A stretch of DNA of 35,341 nt from an uncultured Verrucomicrobiota bacterium (GCA_913061285.1 CAJXVR010000034.1:1-35341); one strand, 5' to 3'; shown: positions 7,860 through 16,660, counted from the stretch's first letter. Program-made: numbers and translations. The notes: a model not told the origin generated them from the sequence alone.

Positions 7860-9086
7860 ATGAAAGTCCTTTTCCTATCCCACTACTTTGCCCCCGAAGG
7901 CAACGCACCGGCGACTCGGACGTTTGAGCATGCCAAACGCTGGATAGAAGCGGGATTGGATGTCACCGTAATAACGAGCAATCCAAATGTTCCCCACGGT
8001 AGACTCTACGCGGGTTACCGAAATCGACTTTGTCAGACGGAGTATCTAGATGGGATTCGCGTCGTCCGGGTTTGGACCTACTTAGCCGCCAACGCGGGAA
8101 ATCTTCGGAGGAGCCTAAACTACCTCAGTTTTCTGTTCTCGGCAGTCATCGCTGGACTCACTGTTTCCAAGCCCAAGGTCATTGTAGCTACGTCCCCGCA
8201 GTTCTTCTGTGGCTGGGCCGGTGTGATCCTCAGTCGGCTGCTAAATGTTAAGCTAGTGATCGAAATTCGAGACATATGGCCAGATTCGATCGCTGCTGTC
8301 GGAGCAATCAAGAACCCACTTCCGTTAAGGGTGTTAACGATGCTCGAGAAAACGATGTATGAAGCTGCGGATCACATCGTCACCGTGGGAGATGGGTATC
8401 GCGAGGTCCTTGTTGAAAGACATGTCCCTCTCCCAAAAATTACAGTCATCCCAAACGGCGCTGACCTCGACCGGTTCAGACTCGATGTTTCTCCTATCCA
8501 GGTTGATGAAGACGCAACAGATTCATCAACCTTTCGCTGCCTCTACGTCGGAACCGTAGGCATGGCAAGCGGGCTGGATTTGATTATTCGAGCTGCTAAG
8601 ATCCTAAAAATCCGGGGAGACGAAAGTATTCGCTTTATCATCGTAGGCGACGGAGCGGACCGATCACGCTTGCAGAGATTATGCTGTGAGTCGGGGCTAA
8701 CGAACGTCATTTTCACCGGACTTGTAAAAAAATCACTTATTCCCGCCTACGTAAAAGCCGCTCATGCATGCTTGGTTCATCTGCGCAACGATCCGCTCTT
8801 TAAAACGGTCCTTCCTTCCAAATTATTTGAAGCGTTGGCCATGGAGAAACCAGTCATCCTCGGAGTAAAGGGATCGGCATCGGCCCTTCTCATCGAATCA
8901 GGCGGAGGAATCTCGATCGAACCAGAAAATGAGCAAGAACTCCTGACCGCGATCGATACCTTGAAGGGCTCAGATCGACGCTGCAAGGCACTAGGAAACG
9001 CAGGAAGGCGCTATGTTTCAGAGTATTTCAATCGAGACCACTTCGCTCGCCTCTATGTGACTCGAGTACTTGAAAAATACCGTTAG
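7860..9086 (+). CDS. Glycosyltransferase family 4, WbuB/WcaI-like
   Basis: This is a 408-aa GT-B transferase. It opens MKVLFLSHYFAPEGNAPATR and then has VTVITSNPNVPHG, VIEIRDIWPDSI, the NGADLDRF loop, CLYVGTVGMASGLD and a C-terminal EALAMEKPVILGV donor site. The IRDIWPDSI block is characteristic of the WbuB/WcaI group, which includes GlcNAc and fucosaminyl transferases of O-antigen and colanic-acid loci. ATG at 7860 starts the protein exactly at the first beta strand. An in-frame GTG at 7845 would add five residues (VPTRG). The gene lies directly before the WecA-type initiating transferase, so it could add the second sugar to the lipid-linked monosaccharide. That is inference from order only. 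Confidence 0.87.
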   Translation: MKVLFLSHYFAPEGNAPATRTFEHAKRWIEAGLDVTVITSNPNVPHGRLYAGYRNRLCQTEYLDGIRVVRVWTYLAANAGNLRRSLNYLSFLFSAVIAGLTVSKPKVIVATSPQFFCGWAGVILSRLLNVKLVIEIRDIWPDSIAAVGAIKNPLPLRVLTMLEKTMYEAADHIVTVGDGYREVLVERHVPLPKITVIPNGADLDRFRLDVSPIQVDEDATDSSTFRCLYVGTVGMASGLDLIIRAAKILKIRGDESIRFIIVGDGADRSRLQRLCCESGLTNVIFTGLVKKSLIPAYVKAAHACLVHLRNDPLFKTVLPSKLFEALAMEKPVILGVKGSASALLIESGGGISIEPENEQELLTAIDTLKGSDRRCKALGNAGRRYVSEYFNRDHFARLYVTRVLEKYR

Positions 9087-9144
9087 AATTAGGCACGTGA
9101 CTCGGTCAAGCAGCTTGCAGATGATTACGACATTGTCCGGCACC

Positions 9145-9166
9145 CGCCCTCGCCCTCGCCCTCGCC
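9145..9166 (+). repeat. CGCCCT hexanucleotide repeat, about 3.7 copies
   Basis: Three perfect CGCCCT units and a partial fourth lie in the gap between the second GT4 and the WecA-like gene, 34-61 bases before that gene's two candidate ATG starts. A TTG directly after the repeat could also serve as an in-frame start. The repeat is outside any coding frame I accept. Short repeats of this kind can change copy number by slippage. Confidence 0.8.
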
Positions 9167-9226
9167 TTGCATTCCAATTCCAATTGTCGGGACCCGCCGA
9201 TGACGCCTCTCATAATTAGCCAAACG

Positions 9227-10699
9227 ATGACAACCAACTCCATCGCTACGATTTTCGGCATCGCGTTTATTTCCACTGTCCTAGCTACGCCTGCAGCAAA
9301 ATGGCTAGGGACGCAGCTTGGACTCGTTGACAATCCTGACAACTACCGAAAAATCCATAAGAATGCCATTCCGTTAGGTGGGGGAATCGCTGTATTCTTT
9401 GGATTCGTCGTTCCAATACTTTTTTCCGTTCGCTTCTCCGACGTCAATCAATTCTTGCCTCAGGATGCCACCGATATGATCGTGATGCTCATCGTAGGAG
9501 GCTCAACAGCATTACTAATGGGCCTCGCGGACGATCTGAGAAATCTCAAGGCAAGGTGGAAAATCGTGTTTCAGATTCTCGCAGCTCTTCTTGCCTATTC
9601 GGGGGGATTTAGAATCGATTCTATTTCAAGCCCGTTTGGAGCATCGATCGAACTAGGCTATGTCGGTTTTCTCGTAACAATGCTTTGGTTCCTAGTCTGC
9701 ATGAACGCGATTAATCTCGCCGATGGGCTCGACGGACTGTCAGCGGGTATCGGGTTTATTGTCAGCCTTACCCTACTCGGCGTAAACATTGCTGCCGGAA
9801 ACACGCTTGGAATTCTCCTTAACGCGTGCCTAAGTGGCGCCCTTTTAGGTTTCCTAATCTTTAATTTTAACCCAGCCAGCATCTTCCTTGGAGACTCCGG
9901 TAGCATGTTTATCGGATTCCTTGTGGCCGCAATCAGCTTACTCACGAAAAACAAAGCTGAAACAGCAACGGCGCTGCTGATACCACTCATGGCTCTAGGC
10001 TTGCCGATTTATGATATGGCGATTGCCATCGTGCGTCGGTGGGCTGGTAGAAATCCAATATCTGTGGCCGACAAGAGACACATTCATCATAGCCTCTTGT
10101 CCCTTGGATTCAGTCATCGAGAAACCGTGGTCGTTCTTTATTGCATATCCATTGCTCTGTGCCTTGCGTCGGTAATCATGGTATTGACCCGGAGCCAATA
10201 CTCGGCATTGATCCTTGTTCTCCTAGTCTTAGCAATAATTATTGGAACGAGAGTTCTCAAGTTGATCAATATGTCCGAGCTAAGAAGCAGACTTCGCCAG
10301 GACCACGAAGAACATTTATGGCGAAAGGCCGTGACACTTGACGTCGAAAAAGCGGTTCAACAAGCCACGCTAGCGAACTCTACGAAGGAGCTCTACGAAT
10401 GTTTCACCTCGGCATTCGAAGCACTTGAACTCGACAAAGCCGAGCTTCATCTAGTCGGCGATCAGGATGAAGCCCCTCTCATATGGAGGAACCCACAATT
10501 GGCTGATCTGAGCAACGCGAAGGAGCAGGTTGAACTGGATACATGGCAGCTCAAATTGATGATTCGCTCAACAACCGGAACCCCGGGGCATTTGAGCGTA
10601 TTAAAACGAGGTGGAATCCGAAAAACCAAGAATCTGGAAATATTCATTGATCGGATTAGAAATGCCATTCAACTCAGACTTGGACCAATTAATCGTTAG
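9227..10699 (+). CDS. Undecaprenyl-phosphate sugar-1-phosphate transferase, WecA/MraY family, with C-terminal extension
   Basis: This is an integral membrane enzyme that would start repeat-unit synthesis by moving a HexNAc-1-phosphate from a UDP-sugar to undecaprenyl phosphate. Family motifs in order are PLGGGIAVFFGF, ADDLRNLKARWK (the DDxxxLxxxxK Mg site), NAINLADGLDGLSAG (NxxNxxDGLDGL), FLGDSGSMFIGF and HIHHSLLSLGFSHR (HxHH cytoplasmic loop). About eleven hydrophobic segments end near position 10260. A hydrophilic extension of about 150 residues follows (LRSRLRQDHEEHLW onward), longer than in classic WecA of about 350-370 aa. ATG at 9227 puts the first membrane helix near the N-terminus. 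ATG at 9200 or TTG at 9167 are in-frame alternatives. No clear ribosome-binding site decides between them. Confidence 0.88.
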   Translation: MTTNSIATIFGIAFISTVLATPAAKWLGTQLGLVDNPDNYRKIHKNAIPLGGGIAVFFGFVVPILFSVRFSDVNQFLPQDATDMIVMLIVGGSTALLMGLADDLRNLKARWKIVFQILAALLAYSGGFRIDSISSPFGASIELGYVGFLVTMLWFLVCMNAINLADGLDGLSAGIGFIVSLTLLGVNIAAGNTLGILLNACLSGALLGFLIFNFNPASIFLGDSGSMFIGFLVAAISLLTKNKAETATALLIPLMALGLPIYDMAIAIVRRWAGRNPISVADKRHIHHSLLSLGFSHRETVVVLYCISIALCLASVIMVLTRSQYSALILVLLVLAIIIGTRVLKLINMSELRSRLRQDHEEHLWRKAVTLDVEKAVQQATLANSTKELYECFTSAFEALELDKAELHLVGDQDEAPLIWRNPQLADLSNAKEQVELDTWQLKLMIRSTTGTPGHLSVLKRGGIRKTKNLEIFIDRIRNAIQLRLGPINR

Positions 10700-10770
10700 G
10701 AGAAAACGATTAGCGCCTCAATAACAACCATTCGCCGCATGGAAGAGCCTCGCCCTGCCCACTTGGCCAG

Positions 10771-12252
10771 ATGATGTCAAAAGGGAACACAATAATCGCG
10801 ACAGGAATTCTTCTCGCCTATTGTTGCCTTGGACAGAGCGGTTTTTCAACGCCCAGCCCATTTACTCAAAGCAGTAGCCAATTGATAGAGAATTCGTTAG
10901 AACTGGAAAGCCATCAAAGCGCATTCTATGCAGATTTTGACGAATTTGGAAACCGACAAATAAACGCCAGAACCGACGGGATCACTTCCAGAGTTGATTT
11001 TGAGCAGGATTTTACCGGAAAAGATTCGTGGGCGGATCTGGGCATCACCTATCGAACGAAACACCAACCTATTCTCCCCCTCAACAACAACCCCTACTCA
11101 CTGACGCCAGCAATTGACATACTCCAACGATTCGGCCGGTTCGATATACTAAGGCCAGAGGTTTCACTCTCCGTCCGGCATGATTCAGCCCTTCAGATCC
11201 CAGGCAGCGCACAGACAACGCGCGATATTACGAACGAATTGAGCACTGGATTGATAATTCAGACAGCCAAAGACCGAGTTGGAAAGAGCACAACCACGAT
11301 GGGATACAACCCAACAATGAGGAGATATGTCGAAAACCCAGGACTGGATGCTACAGACCACGCTGCCTTCGTCACCATGGCGATGTTCCATCAACATCTA
11401 GACCTCGCAATTGCAGCAACCTACGCAAAATCAACAACGCCATCACTACTCCTTGGGGCAGGCACAACGAGTACAACGTTCAGCCAAACGCTTAGAGCAA
11501 CCTGGAATCTATCCGAGAAACTCAATCTCACAACCGCGATTAACAATTCAGCAGGAACCCAAACCTCATCACTTGCTCTACCGGTCGGGCAGAGCGCGAC
11601 CCAAAATCAGGAATCCAGTAGCAGAGGAATCAGTACGGCATTGAGTATTATAAAAAATGAGAAGCTCTCTATTGCACCGACGATTCGTTACACCGTTAAC
11701 TCTCAACCGGTCCGAGGCATTGGACTTACCCGATTCGGTGGGAAAACGACAGTTCTGAATCCTTTCGTTCAGATGACGATCATTGCCTCCGAGAAATTTG
11801 AAGTTGCCGTGGGGGGTGGCGTTACAATTAGCAAGGGGGACGGTCGCTCAAAGTCTGATTCAGGCGCCTCCTACGACATCCTAACGACCTATAAACCCTC
11901 TACGAGATTAGAATTTTCGGCATCAGCAGGAGTAGCGACAATTCCCAATCCAGCAATTGGAGGAACAACCACATCGGAGTTCATGACGGTCAGCGTCAAC
12001 AAGAAGTTCTCTCGCAATATCGTAGCCTCCGCTAGCTACTCAGAGAGCACCCAATCAGCAGTCAACGCAGATTCGCTAGCCGCCGCTCTCGGTGATATTT
12101 TACAGAGCAACTACAGCTTTTCAATCCTATCCCCGATCGGGCAGAAAACGACGATGACCCTCAGTTACCAGCTTTCCTCGATAGAAACGATTCAACTTCT
12201 TCAACGCCCCGACAATACAACATTTTCACTCCGATTGGACTATAGATTCTAG
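10771..12252 (+). CDS. Outer-membrane beta-barrel protein of the EPS locus (candidate)
   Basis: This is a 493-aa exported protein. The N-terminus (KGNTIIATGILLAYCCLGQS) looks like a signal peptide. The rest is a run of alternating amphipathic strands rich in Ser, Thr, Gln and Asn with almost no cysteine, ending in LRLDYRF. The terminal aromatic Phe is typical of Bam-inserted outer-membrane barrels. I do not recognise a named family. Position between the initiating transferase and the Wza-like lipoprotein fits the outer-membrane beta-barrel proteins that accompany EPS export genes in several Gram-negative groups. It could assist the final passage of polymer or modify the export channel. The start could be either of two adjacent ATGs at 10771 and 10774. 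Confidence 0.6.
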   Translation: MMSKGNTIIATGILLAYCCLGQSGFSTPSPFTQSSSQLIENSLELESHQSAFYADFDEFGNRQINARTDGITSRVDFEQDFTGKDSWADLGITYRTKHQPILPLNNNPYSLTPAIDILQRFGRFDILRPEVSLSVRHDSALQIPGSAQTTRDITNELSTGLIIQTAKDRVGKSTTTMGYNPTMRRYVENPGLDATDHAAFVTMAMFHQHLDLAIAATYAKSTTPSLLLGAGTTSTTFSQTLRATWNLSEKLNLTTAINNSAGTQTSSLALPVGQSATQNQESSSRGISTALSIIKNEKLSIAPTIRYTVNSQPVRGIGLTRFGGKTTVLNPFVQMTIIASEKFEVAVGGGVTISKGDGRSKSDSGASYDILTTYKPSTRLEFSASAGVATIPNPAIGGTTTSEFMTVSVNKKFSRNIVASASYSESTQSAVNADSLAAALGDILQSNYSFSILSPIGQKTTMTLSYQLSSIETIQLLQRPDNTTFSLRLDYRF

Positions 12253-12447
12253 TTCGAAGAATGGGATTAGATCCGAAAACGGAGAACCCCAATCAAGCGG
12301 CCGGCACAAAACCGACAAATCCCGCAGAAACTTCTGGATATTTTCTAGGTTCCCACGATATTGAGAACCGGGAGCGAGTGGATATTCAAGATACAGACAG
12401 GGCACAACGATTAGGTCACAGGTGCTCGACTACTCGCAAAATGAGCT

Positions 12448-13173
12448 ATGACGAAGGTTGCCAATAATTTCAGGCTAAACATAGGACTCGGAACTCAAGT
12501 CCAGCTTCTGGTCGTCGTGATCGCTACCGGATGCCTTCTTGGATGTACCGCATCAAGAAACTCAAAGAGCGCAGTCTCGGCTGACGCAATTGCAAGCAAC
12601 GAGCAAACAGAGGAGGCAGCCGCTGAGCAAAGCGAGGAAGAAGAATTCCTTTCAGCACTCAAGGAACCAGATGATCCAGATCTTTATATTATTAGGCCAT
12701 CAGACAAAATAAGGATTAAAGTTTTCGATGAAGAGGAGTTAGACGGCGAGCACGTTGTCGATAGTGCTGGGAATGTTCTGCTTGAACTGATTGAGACCGT
12801 CAAGATTGGGGGACTCACGCTGAAGGCTGCTAAGGAACATGTTCTCTCGCGTTACGAAGCAGAATACCTCTTCGATCCTAAGATTACTCTGAGCATCGTT
12901 GAAAAAGCAAAGCGACGTTTCGTCATTCTTGGGCAGGTTCGCAACCCAGGTTATTATGAGGTCCCACGCTCAATTAAATTGGATATATTTCAAGCCATTG
13001 CCATGGCTGGAGGATACACAAGAATAGCAGGAAAGGTCACTATCAAGCGGACCACGAGTCGAGGTGAAACATCAATGAAATTTAAGCTTTCACGGCTAAA
13101 GAAAAAACCAAAGTCAGAAGTGCCGCTAGTGGCAGAGGATGACACCGTAATCGTCGGTGAGAGTTGGTTCTAG
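12448..13173 (+). CDS. Polysaccharide export lipoprotein, Wza/GumB-type
   Basis: This is a 241-aa outer-membrane auxiliary protein. A type II signal peptide with lipobox LLGC places the lipidated Cys at residue 33. After an acidic Glu-rich linker (about 45-75) come the poly_export domain (YIIRPSDKIRIKVFDEEELDG to LDPKITLSIVEKA-like strand) and one SLBB-type domain (FVILGQVRNPGYYEVP, FQAIAMAGGYTRIA). It is shorter than E. coli Wza (379 aa) and lacks its second SLBB copy and C-terminal amphipathic membrane helix, so it resembles GumB/EpsA-type short exporters. That makes the neighbouring barrel protein a sensible partner. It precedes the Wzc-type kinase, the usual order for Wzx/Wzy or Gum-type secretion. 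Confidence 0.87.
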   Translation: MTKVANNFRLNIGLGTQVQLLVVVIATGCLLGCTASRNSKSAVSADAIASNEQTEEAAAEQSEEEEFLSALKEPDDPDLYIIRPSDKIRIKVFDEEELDGEHVVDSAGNVLLELIETVKIGGLTLKAAKEHVLSRYEAEYLFDPKITLSIVEKAKRRFVILGQVRNPGYYEVPRSIKLDIFQAIAMAGGYTRIAGKVTIKRTTSRGETSMKFKLSRLKKKPKSEVPLVAEDDTVIVGESWF

Positions 13174-13223
13174 TTCTCCTTTCTCCTTGAAATCCTTCAG
13201 TTGTAGCTCCTCCGCTAAATAAA

Positions 13224-13400
13224 ATGAATTTTCCAAGCATTATTGCAACGCACATGCATTGCAATAATGCTTGGAAAAACAATCCTCTGCCCAAGCAATT
13301 CAGTACAAGTACTGAGAGCATTTCCTTGAGAAGCAGCGTAAAACAACTCAAGAATTTAGCTAACCCAGTCGATACACACGGAAACGACAGAATCAATTAG
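13224..13400 (+). CDS. Possible 58-aa small protein abutting wzc (doubtful)
   Basis: This is an open frame of 58 codons beginning MNFPSIIATHMHCNNAW, whose TAG (13398-13400) directly touches the ATG of the Wzc-type gene. No domain, signal peptide or membrane helix is visible. Its first 18 codons lie inside the perfect inverted repeat described separately, which may make the open frame accidental. In favour are the exact abutment to wzc and an ATG just upstream of the repeat. Against are the lack of a ribosome-binding site and no recognisable family. I treat it as a leader-ORF candidate only. Confidence 0.18.
   Translation: MNFPSIIATHMHCNNAWKNNPLPKQFSTSTESISLRSSVKQLKNLANPVDTHGNDRIN
13229..13278. 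repeat. Perfect 20-bp inverted repeat (hairpin) between wza and wzc
   Basis: The left arm (13229-13248, beginning TTTTCCAAGC) and the right arm (13259-13278) are perfect reverse complements of 20 bases, separated by a 10-base loop. The right arm is followed by AAAAACAATCC, with no T-tract, so this is not a normal intrinsic terminator for the + strand. It lies in the only sizeable gap (227 bases) between wza and wzc. It may be an attenuating or stabilising mRNA hairpin, a dyad protein-binding site, or the remains of a small inverted-repeat element. Confidence 0.9.
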
Positions 13401-15695
13401 ATGTCTGAGCAAGGAGTCAACGTCAAAGAATTAGGACAACTTTTCTTGGAAAAGTATCCAATCATTGTCTTGGCGACAATTATTGCCACGGCCGTCGGAT
13501 TCCAAAAATCAAAGAATATCGTTGAGCGATATAGCGCCAAGGCGACCATTCAAGTCGACTACCAGCAGTCCAGTGTTCTCTCAGACATCGAACAGGTCAA
13601 CAACCAAGACTTCAGTGATTATGACGTCCTCAATACGATTGTAGAGACGATCAGCAACACAAAGCTGATGCGAGAGGTCATTATCGATCACGATCTCATC
13701 AACAGAGAAGAATTTGCTGGGAAAGATGCGGGTTCGGGTTCAATCGACCGCTTGGCAAGGTCACTGGCTTTTGCCACTACGGCAACCCTTAGAGACGAAA
13801 CACGCCTTATCGATCTCAAGATTGAAAACAACGACGGTCCCCTCGCCCGGGATCTTATTAATTGGATTGCAGAAGGCTTTATCAAGCAACACAAACACCG
13901 GAGGCTCAGCAACAATCAATTAGCAACTGATGTCCTGAACGAAGAAGCAGAGCGACTGCAACTTAGGCTTAAGAACGCCGAACTGGCGCTAATCGAGTTT
14001 AGAAGATCCTCTACTTTAGTGGTTTCACTTCAAGACCGAACAGACCTCCTTGCCTCTCTAATCGCTACTCGAACAGAATCGCTCAACGAAATCACGGCAC
14101 AGATTTCGCTTTTAGAGAGTGACCTAAACCTAATCAAGAGCTACGGGCCAAAACCGACACATGAACAACTTCGACTGGTTCCTGGAATCTCCAATAACCA
14201 GCTCATTCAAGATAAGTATGCCGAAGTTAAGTCTCAAGAAGGACTCGTTAACAGTCTAAAGAGTCGTTACAAAGACCAGCATCCGAGAGTCAGGCTTGAA
14301 AATCGCAACCTCAAAGACATGGAGTCCGCTTTCAATCGCGCTTTGGAAGATGCTCCATTCATTTTGGAAGCTTCCTTAAGCAAACTGAAGAGCCAGGAGG
14401 CGAGCCTCATCTCTCAAGTCAAAGATGCGGAAACAGAATCGCTAGATCTCTCAGGAAAAGCTGTCGAGTACAACGTTCTGCAAAGAGAAGTTGAAGCAAC
14501 AAAGGTTCTCTACGAATCTGTTCTCAATAGAATTAAGGAAATTGATCTCACCTCAGGGCTTCAGGATGAGGTTATCTCTGTTGTTGAAGAATGCCACGCA
14601 GCTAGGGATATCACTCCTGATAGCGAGTCAACCGTCATCTTGGGGGCCTTCTTTGGAATGTTTCTCGGAATGGGGGTTATTTATCTGCTTCACATGCTAG
14701 ATACGACGCTCAAATCGATTGATCAGGCAGAACAATCTCTTGAATTGCCTGCGTTGGGAGCAATCCCTGGCAGCGAACCTAAGAACCGCCTTGCCAAGTC
14801 CCGACTCGTACTACTCTCAGACCCGAGTTCTTCTTGCGCTGAAGCCTTCCGCTCCCTTCGAGCGAACATTGAAAGTCTCGGCTCTCGAGACAAAAAGGTA
14901 ACCCTCTTTACAAGCTCAATGCCGGCGGAGGGCAAGACCTTTGCCTGCATCAACTACGCCATCACCCTCGCGCAACGTGGATTGAAAACGATTGTCATTG
15001 ATCTCGACCTGAGACATCCGAGTGTCGGGGGTGACTTTTCGTTTACTGGAAATAAACTCAATGTTGGGGACATTCTTCAAGATCCTCGGGCATTTAGCCA
15101 GTTTTCTGAGGAAGCATTAGAAAACCCGACAGAAAATCTCTACGTCATGCCAGTCGGCGCACAGTTGCAGAATCCTGCAGAAAAGCTGGCTAGCGAGCCA
15201 ATTACCAACCTTATCCGACGAGCAACCGACCAATTCGATCGGGTTATCATCGATTCTGCCCCTCTCAATCCAGTTGGAGATACACTTTCTATCGTTCAAC
15301 TCGTCGATGTAATTTGTATGGTTATTCGATGTAAGAAAACCCCTATTCGCACGATTCAACGATCACTGGAAACGCTTCGTCGCTTCAACAGCCCTGCATC
15401 TGGTGTTATTCTCAACTTTGTTCCAGCTAAAAAGAACTTAGGCAACTATTACTACTACGGCGGTAGCAATTCGCCCTATGAAGGAGTCAATCACTATCAA
15501 GCCAAACCAGTAGATCAGGTGGCGCCTACTAAGGCTCCAACAAGTGCGGCAGCAAGACCGATAGCCGCACGTTCTGGCGAGCTTGAAGACTCATCAACGA
15601 CTCCCCCTCCGAGACATCGTCGTCGTCGTATTCGCCGCCCCGACGTGCAACCGGAAGCAGAAGTTGAAACCAGGGCAAACTTACCAACGGCATAG
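13401..15695 (+). CDS. Polysaccharide co-polymerase / BY-type tyrosine autokinase, Wzc/GumC-type
   Basis: This is a 764-aa inner-membrane protein. The Wzz domain (about residues 1-100) has a first hydrophobic segment near 18-35. Then come long periplasmic coiled coils, with the GumC-like SLKSRYKDQHPRV at about 290, and a second membrane segment (VILGAFFGMFLGMGVIYLL, about 413-431). The cytoplasmic kinase has Walker A SSMPAEGKT (about 504-512), Walker A' VIDLDLRHP (about 532-540) and Walker B VIIDSAP (about 615-621). A tyrosine cluster, NYYYYGG (about 682), is the expected autophosphorylation site. An unusual tail of about 65 residues follows, rich in Pro and Ala with an Arg run (RHRRRRIRR). 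It controls chain length and export together with the Wza-like protein, cycling with tyrosine phosphorylation. Confidence 0.9.
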   Translation: MSEQGVNVKELGQLFLEKYPIIVLATIIATAVGFQKSKNIVERYSAKATIQVDYQQSSVLSDIEQVNNQDFSDYDVLNTIVETISNTKLMREVIIDHDLINREEFAGKDAGSGSIDRLARSLAFATTATLRDETRLIDLKIENNDGPLARDLINWIAEGFIKQHKHRRLSNNQLATDVLNEEAERLQLRLKNAELALIEFRRSSTLVVSLQDRTDLLASLIATRTESLNEITAQISLLESDLNLIKSYGPKPTHEQLRLVPGISNNQLIQDKYAEVKSQEGLVNSLKSRYKDQHPRVRLENRNLKDMESAFNRALEDAPFILEASLSKLKSQEASLISQVKDAETESLDLSGKAVEYNVLQREVEATKVLYESVLNRIKEIDLTSGLQDEVISVVEECHAARDITPDSESTVILGAFFGMFLGMGVIYLLHMLDTTLKSIDQAEQSLELPALGAIPGSEPKNRLAKSRLVLLSDPSSSCAEAFRSLRANIESLGSRDKKVTLFTSSMPAEGKTFACINYAITLAQRGLKTIVIDLDLRHPSVGGDFSFTGNKLNVGDILQDPRAFSQFSEEALENPTENLYVMPVGAQLQNPAEKLASEPITNLIRRATDQFDRVIIDSAPLNPVGDTLSIVQLVDVICMVIRCKKTPIRTIQRSLETLRRFNSPASGVILNFVPAKKNLGNYYYYGGSNSPYEGVNHYQAKPVDQVAPTKAPTSAAARPIAARSGELEDSSTTPPPRHRRRRIRRPDVQPEAEVETRANLPTA

Positions 15696-15728
15696 CGGCC
15701 ACCTCCTCTGCAAGGAAACGGGCCTTCC

Positions 15729-16658
15729 TTGCTAGTCGTTATCAGTTCTTCACGACCCCCTCTCCGTCCAAGACTCACTGAGTTGTTACAAGGCGTGCGA
15801 TCAGTTTTTTCCTCAGAATCAATATTACCAATTCCCAGCGGGCTCAAATTTGAGTGGATCAGACAGCGCCCAGGGGAAGACGGAGGGGAATTCCTGCTCA
15901 TTGGTAAAAGCGAAAGATACTACCTTGTACGCTACGCTGGTATCGCCGATTATATTATTGATCTAGAAGCCGGTTCAATCAACTGGAGTCCCCATTCGTC
16001 AAGTGAGGAAGATTCAGATTCCGGATTTCATCTTGGCAAAAACCAGGTCATCCCGATGATCCTCTCCACCCAAAACCAACTGGTTCTCCACGCCAGCGCC
16101 GTCCGCTTGCCTTCTGGAGCAGCAATCGCATTCTCAGGCCCATCTGGATTTGGGAAATCGACACTGGCAAACGCGATTGCAAGAAAACCTGACGTCGAAC
16201 ACTTTGCGGACGATTGGATAACCGTCTCTCAAAGTTCAGAGTCCGCGGAGGCGTCTGCATACGAGGAAGAGGTCATTTCCGCGATGGAGCAACCAATCGA
16301 ACCGTGCGAACCTTCCCCGGTGTCTGAAGGATCAAGCAGTCTCAAATTCAGCATCGATGATCTGGCGGCGTTCAAATTGCCACACTGCCCTCTCGAACGA
16401 ATCTATCTCATCAGCCCTGAAACTTACGGTGGCAGGATTACAACAAGGCCTATGAAAGCGAAAGAAGCCTACGTTTCCCTAGCACGCAACCTCTTTCGAC
16501 TCGATTCAACCGATCGAAACCATCTTGCCAAGGAAGTGAAATTGCTCAGCTTGCTACTCAATAAGATACCGATATTCTCGCTTTCCTATCCTCGACGTAA
16601 ACGAGACATACCAGCACTCGTTCGTCACATTCTTGACGATCAACCTCAAGACAACTAG
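15729..16658 (+). CDS. HprK-like P-loop serine kinase (RiPP/lasso-associated type)
   Basis: This is a 309-aa protein whose core matches HPr-kinase-like enzymes of RiPP clusters: LVLHASAVRLPSG (about 119-131), the P-loop GPSGFGKST (about 137-145) and FADDW (about 159-163), the counterpart of the ADD that follows the P-loop in HprK. It lacks the N-terminal HprK domain that senses metabolites, so HPr is an unlikely substrate. Homologues such as PadeK and ThcoK phosphorylate the C-terminal Ser of lasso precursors (established knowledge), and the RiPP-like peptide at 27413 ends in Ser. An acidic, Ser/Glu-rich insertion (about 167-205) follows the DD motif. The start is TTG at 15729. It lies 33 bases after wzc and is followed at once by the methyltransferase, so it probably belongs to the same transcript. 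Confidence 0.72.
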   Translation: MLVVISSSRPPLRPRLTELLQGVRSVFSSESILPIPSGLKFEWIRQRPGEDGGEFLLIGKSERYYLVRYAGIADYIIDLEAGSINWSPHSSSEEDSDSGFHLGKNQVIPMILSTQNQLVLHASAVRLPSGAAIAFSGPSGFGKSTLANAIARKPDVEHFADDWITVSQSSESAEASAYEEEVISAMEQPIEPCEPSPVSEGSSSLKFSIDDLAAFKLPHCPLERIYLISPETYGGRITTRPMKAKEAYVSLARNLFRLDSTDRNHLAKEVKLLSLLLNKIPIFSLSYPRRKRDIPALVRHILDDQPQDN

Positions 16659-16660
16659 CT

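Noticed and set aside
12261-12467. 68-codon plus-strand frame between the barrel protein and the Wza-like gene
   Set aside because: It runs into the Wza coding start, has no recognisable domain, and the composition (many polar residues, no motif) fits chance in a 195-base gap.
13082-13396. 104-codon minus-strand frame with hydrophobic stretches over the wza-wzc gap
   Set aside because: It overlaps the C-terminal end of wza antisense and spans both arms of the inverted repeat. No family resemblance.
15729-16658. True HPr kinase/phosphorylase of carbon catabolite control
   Set aside because: It lacks the N-terminal HprK domain, and no HPr or PTS genes are nearby. Context matches RiPP-associated kinases.
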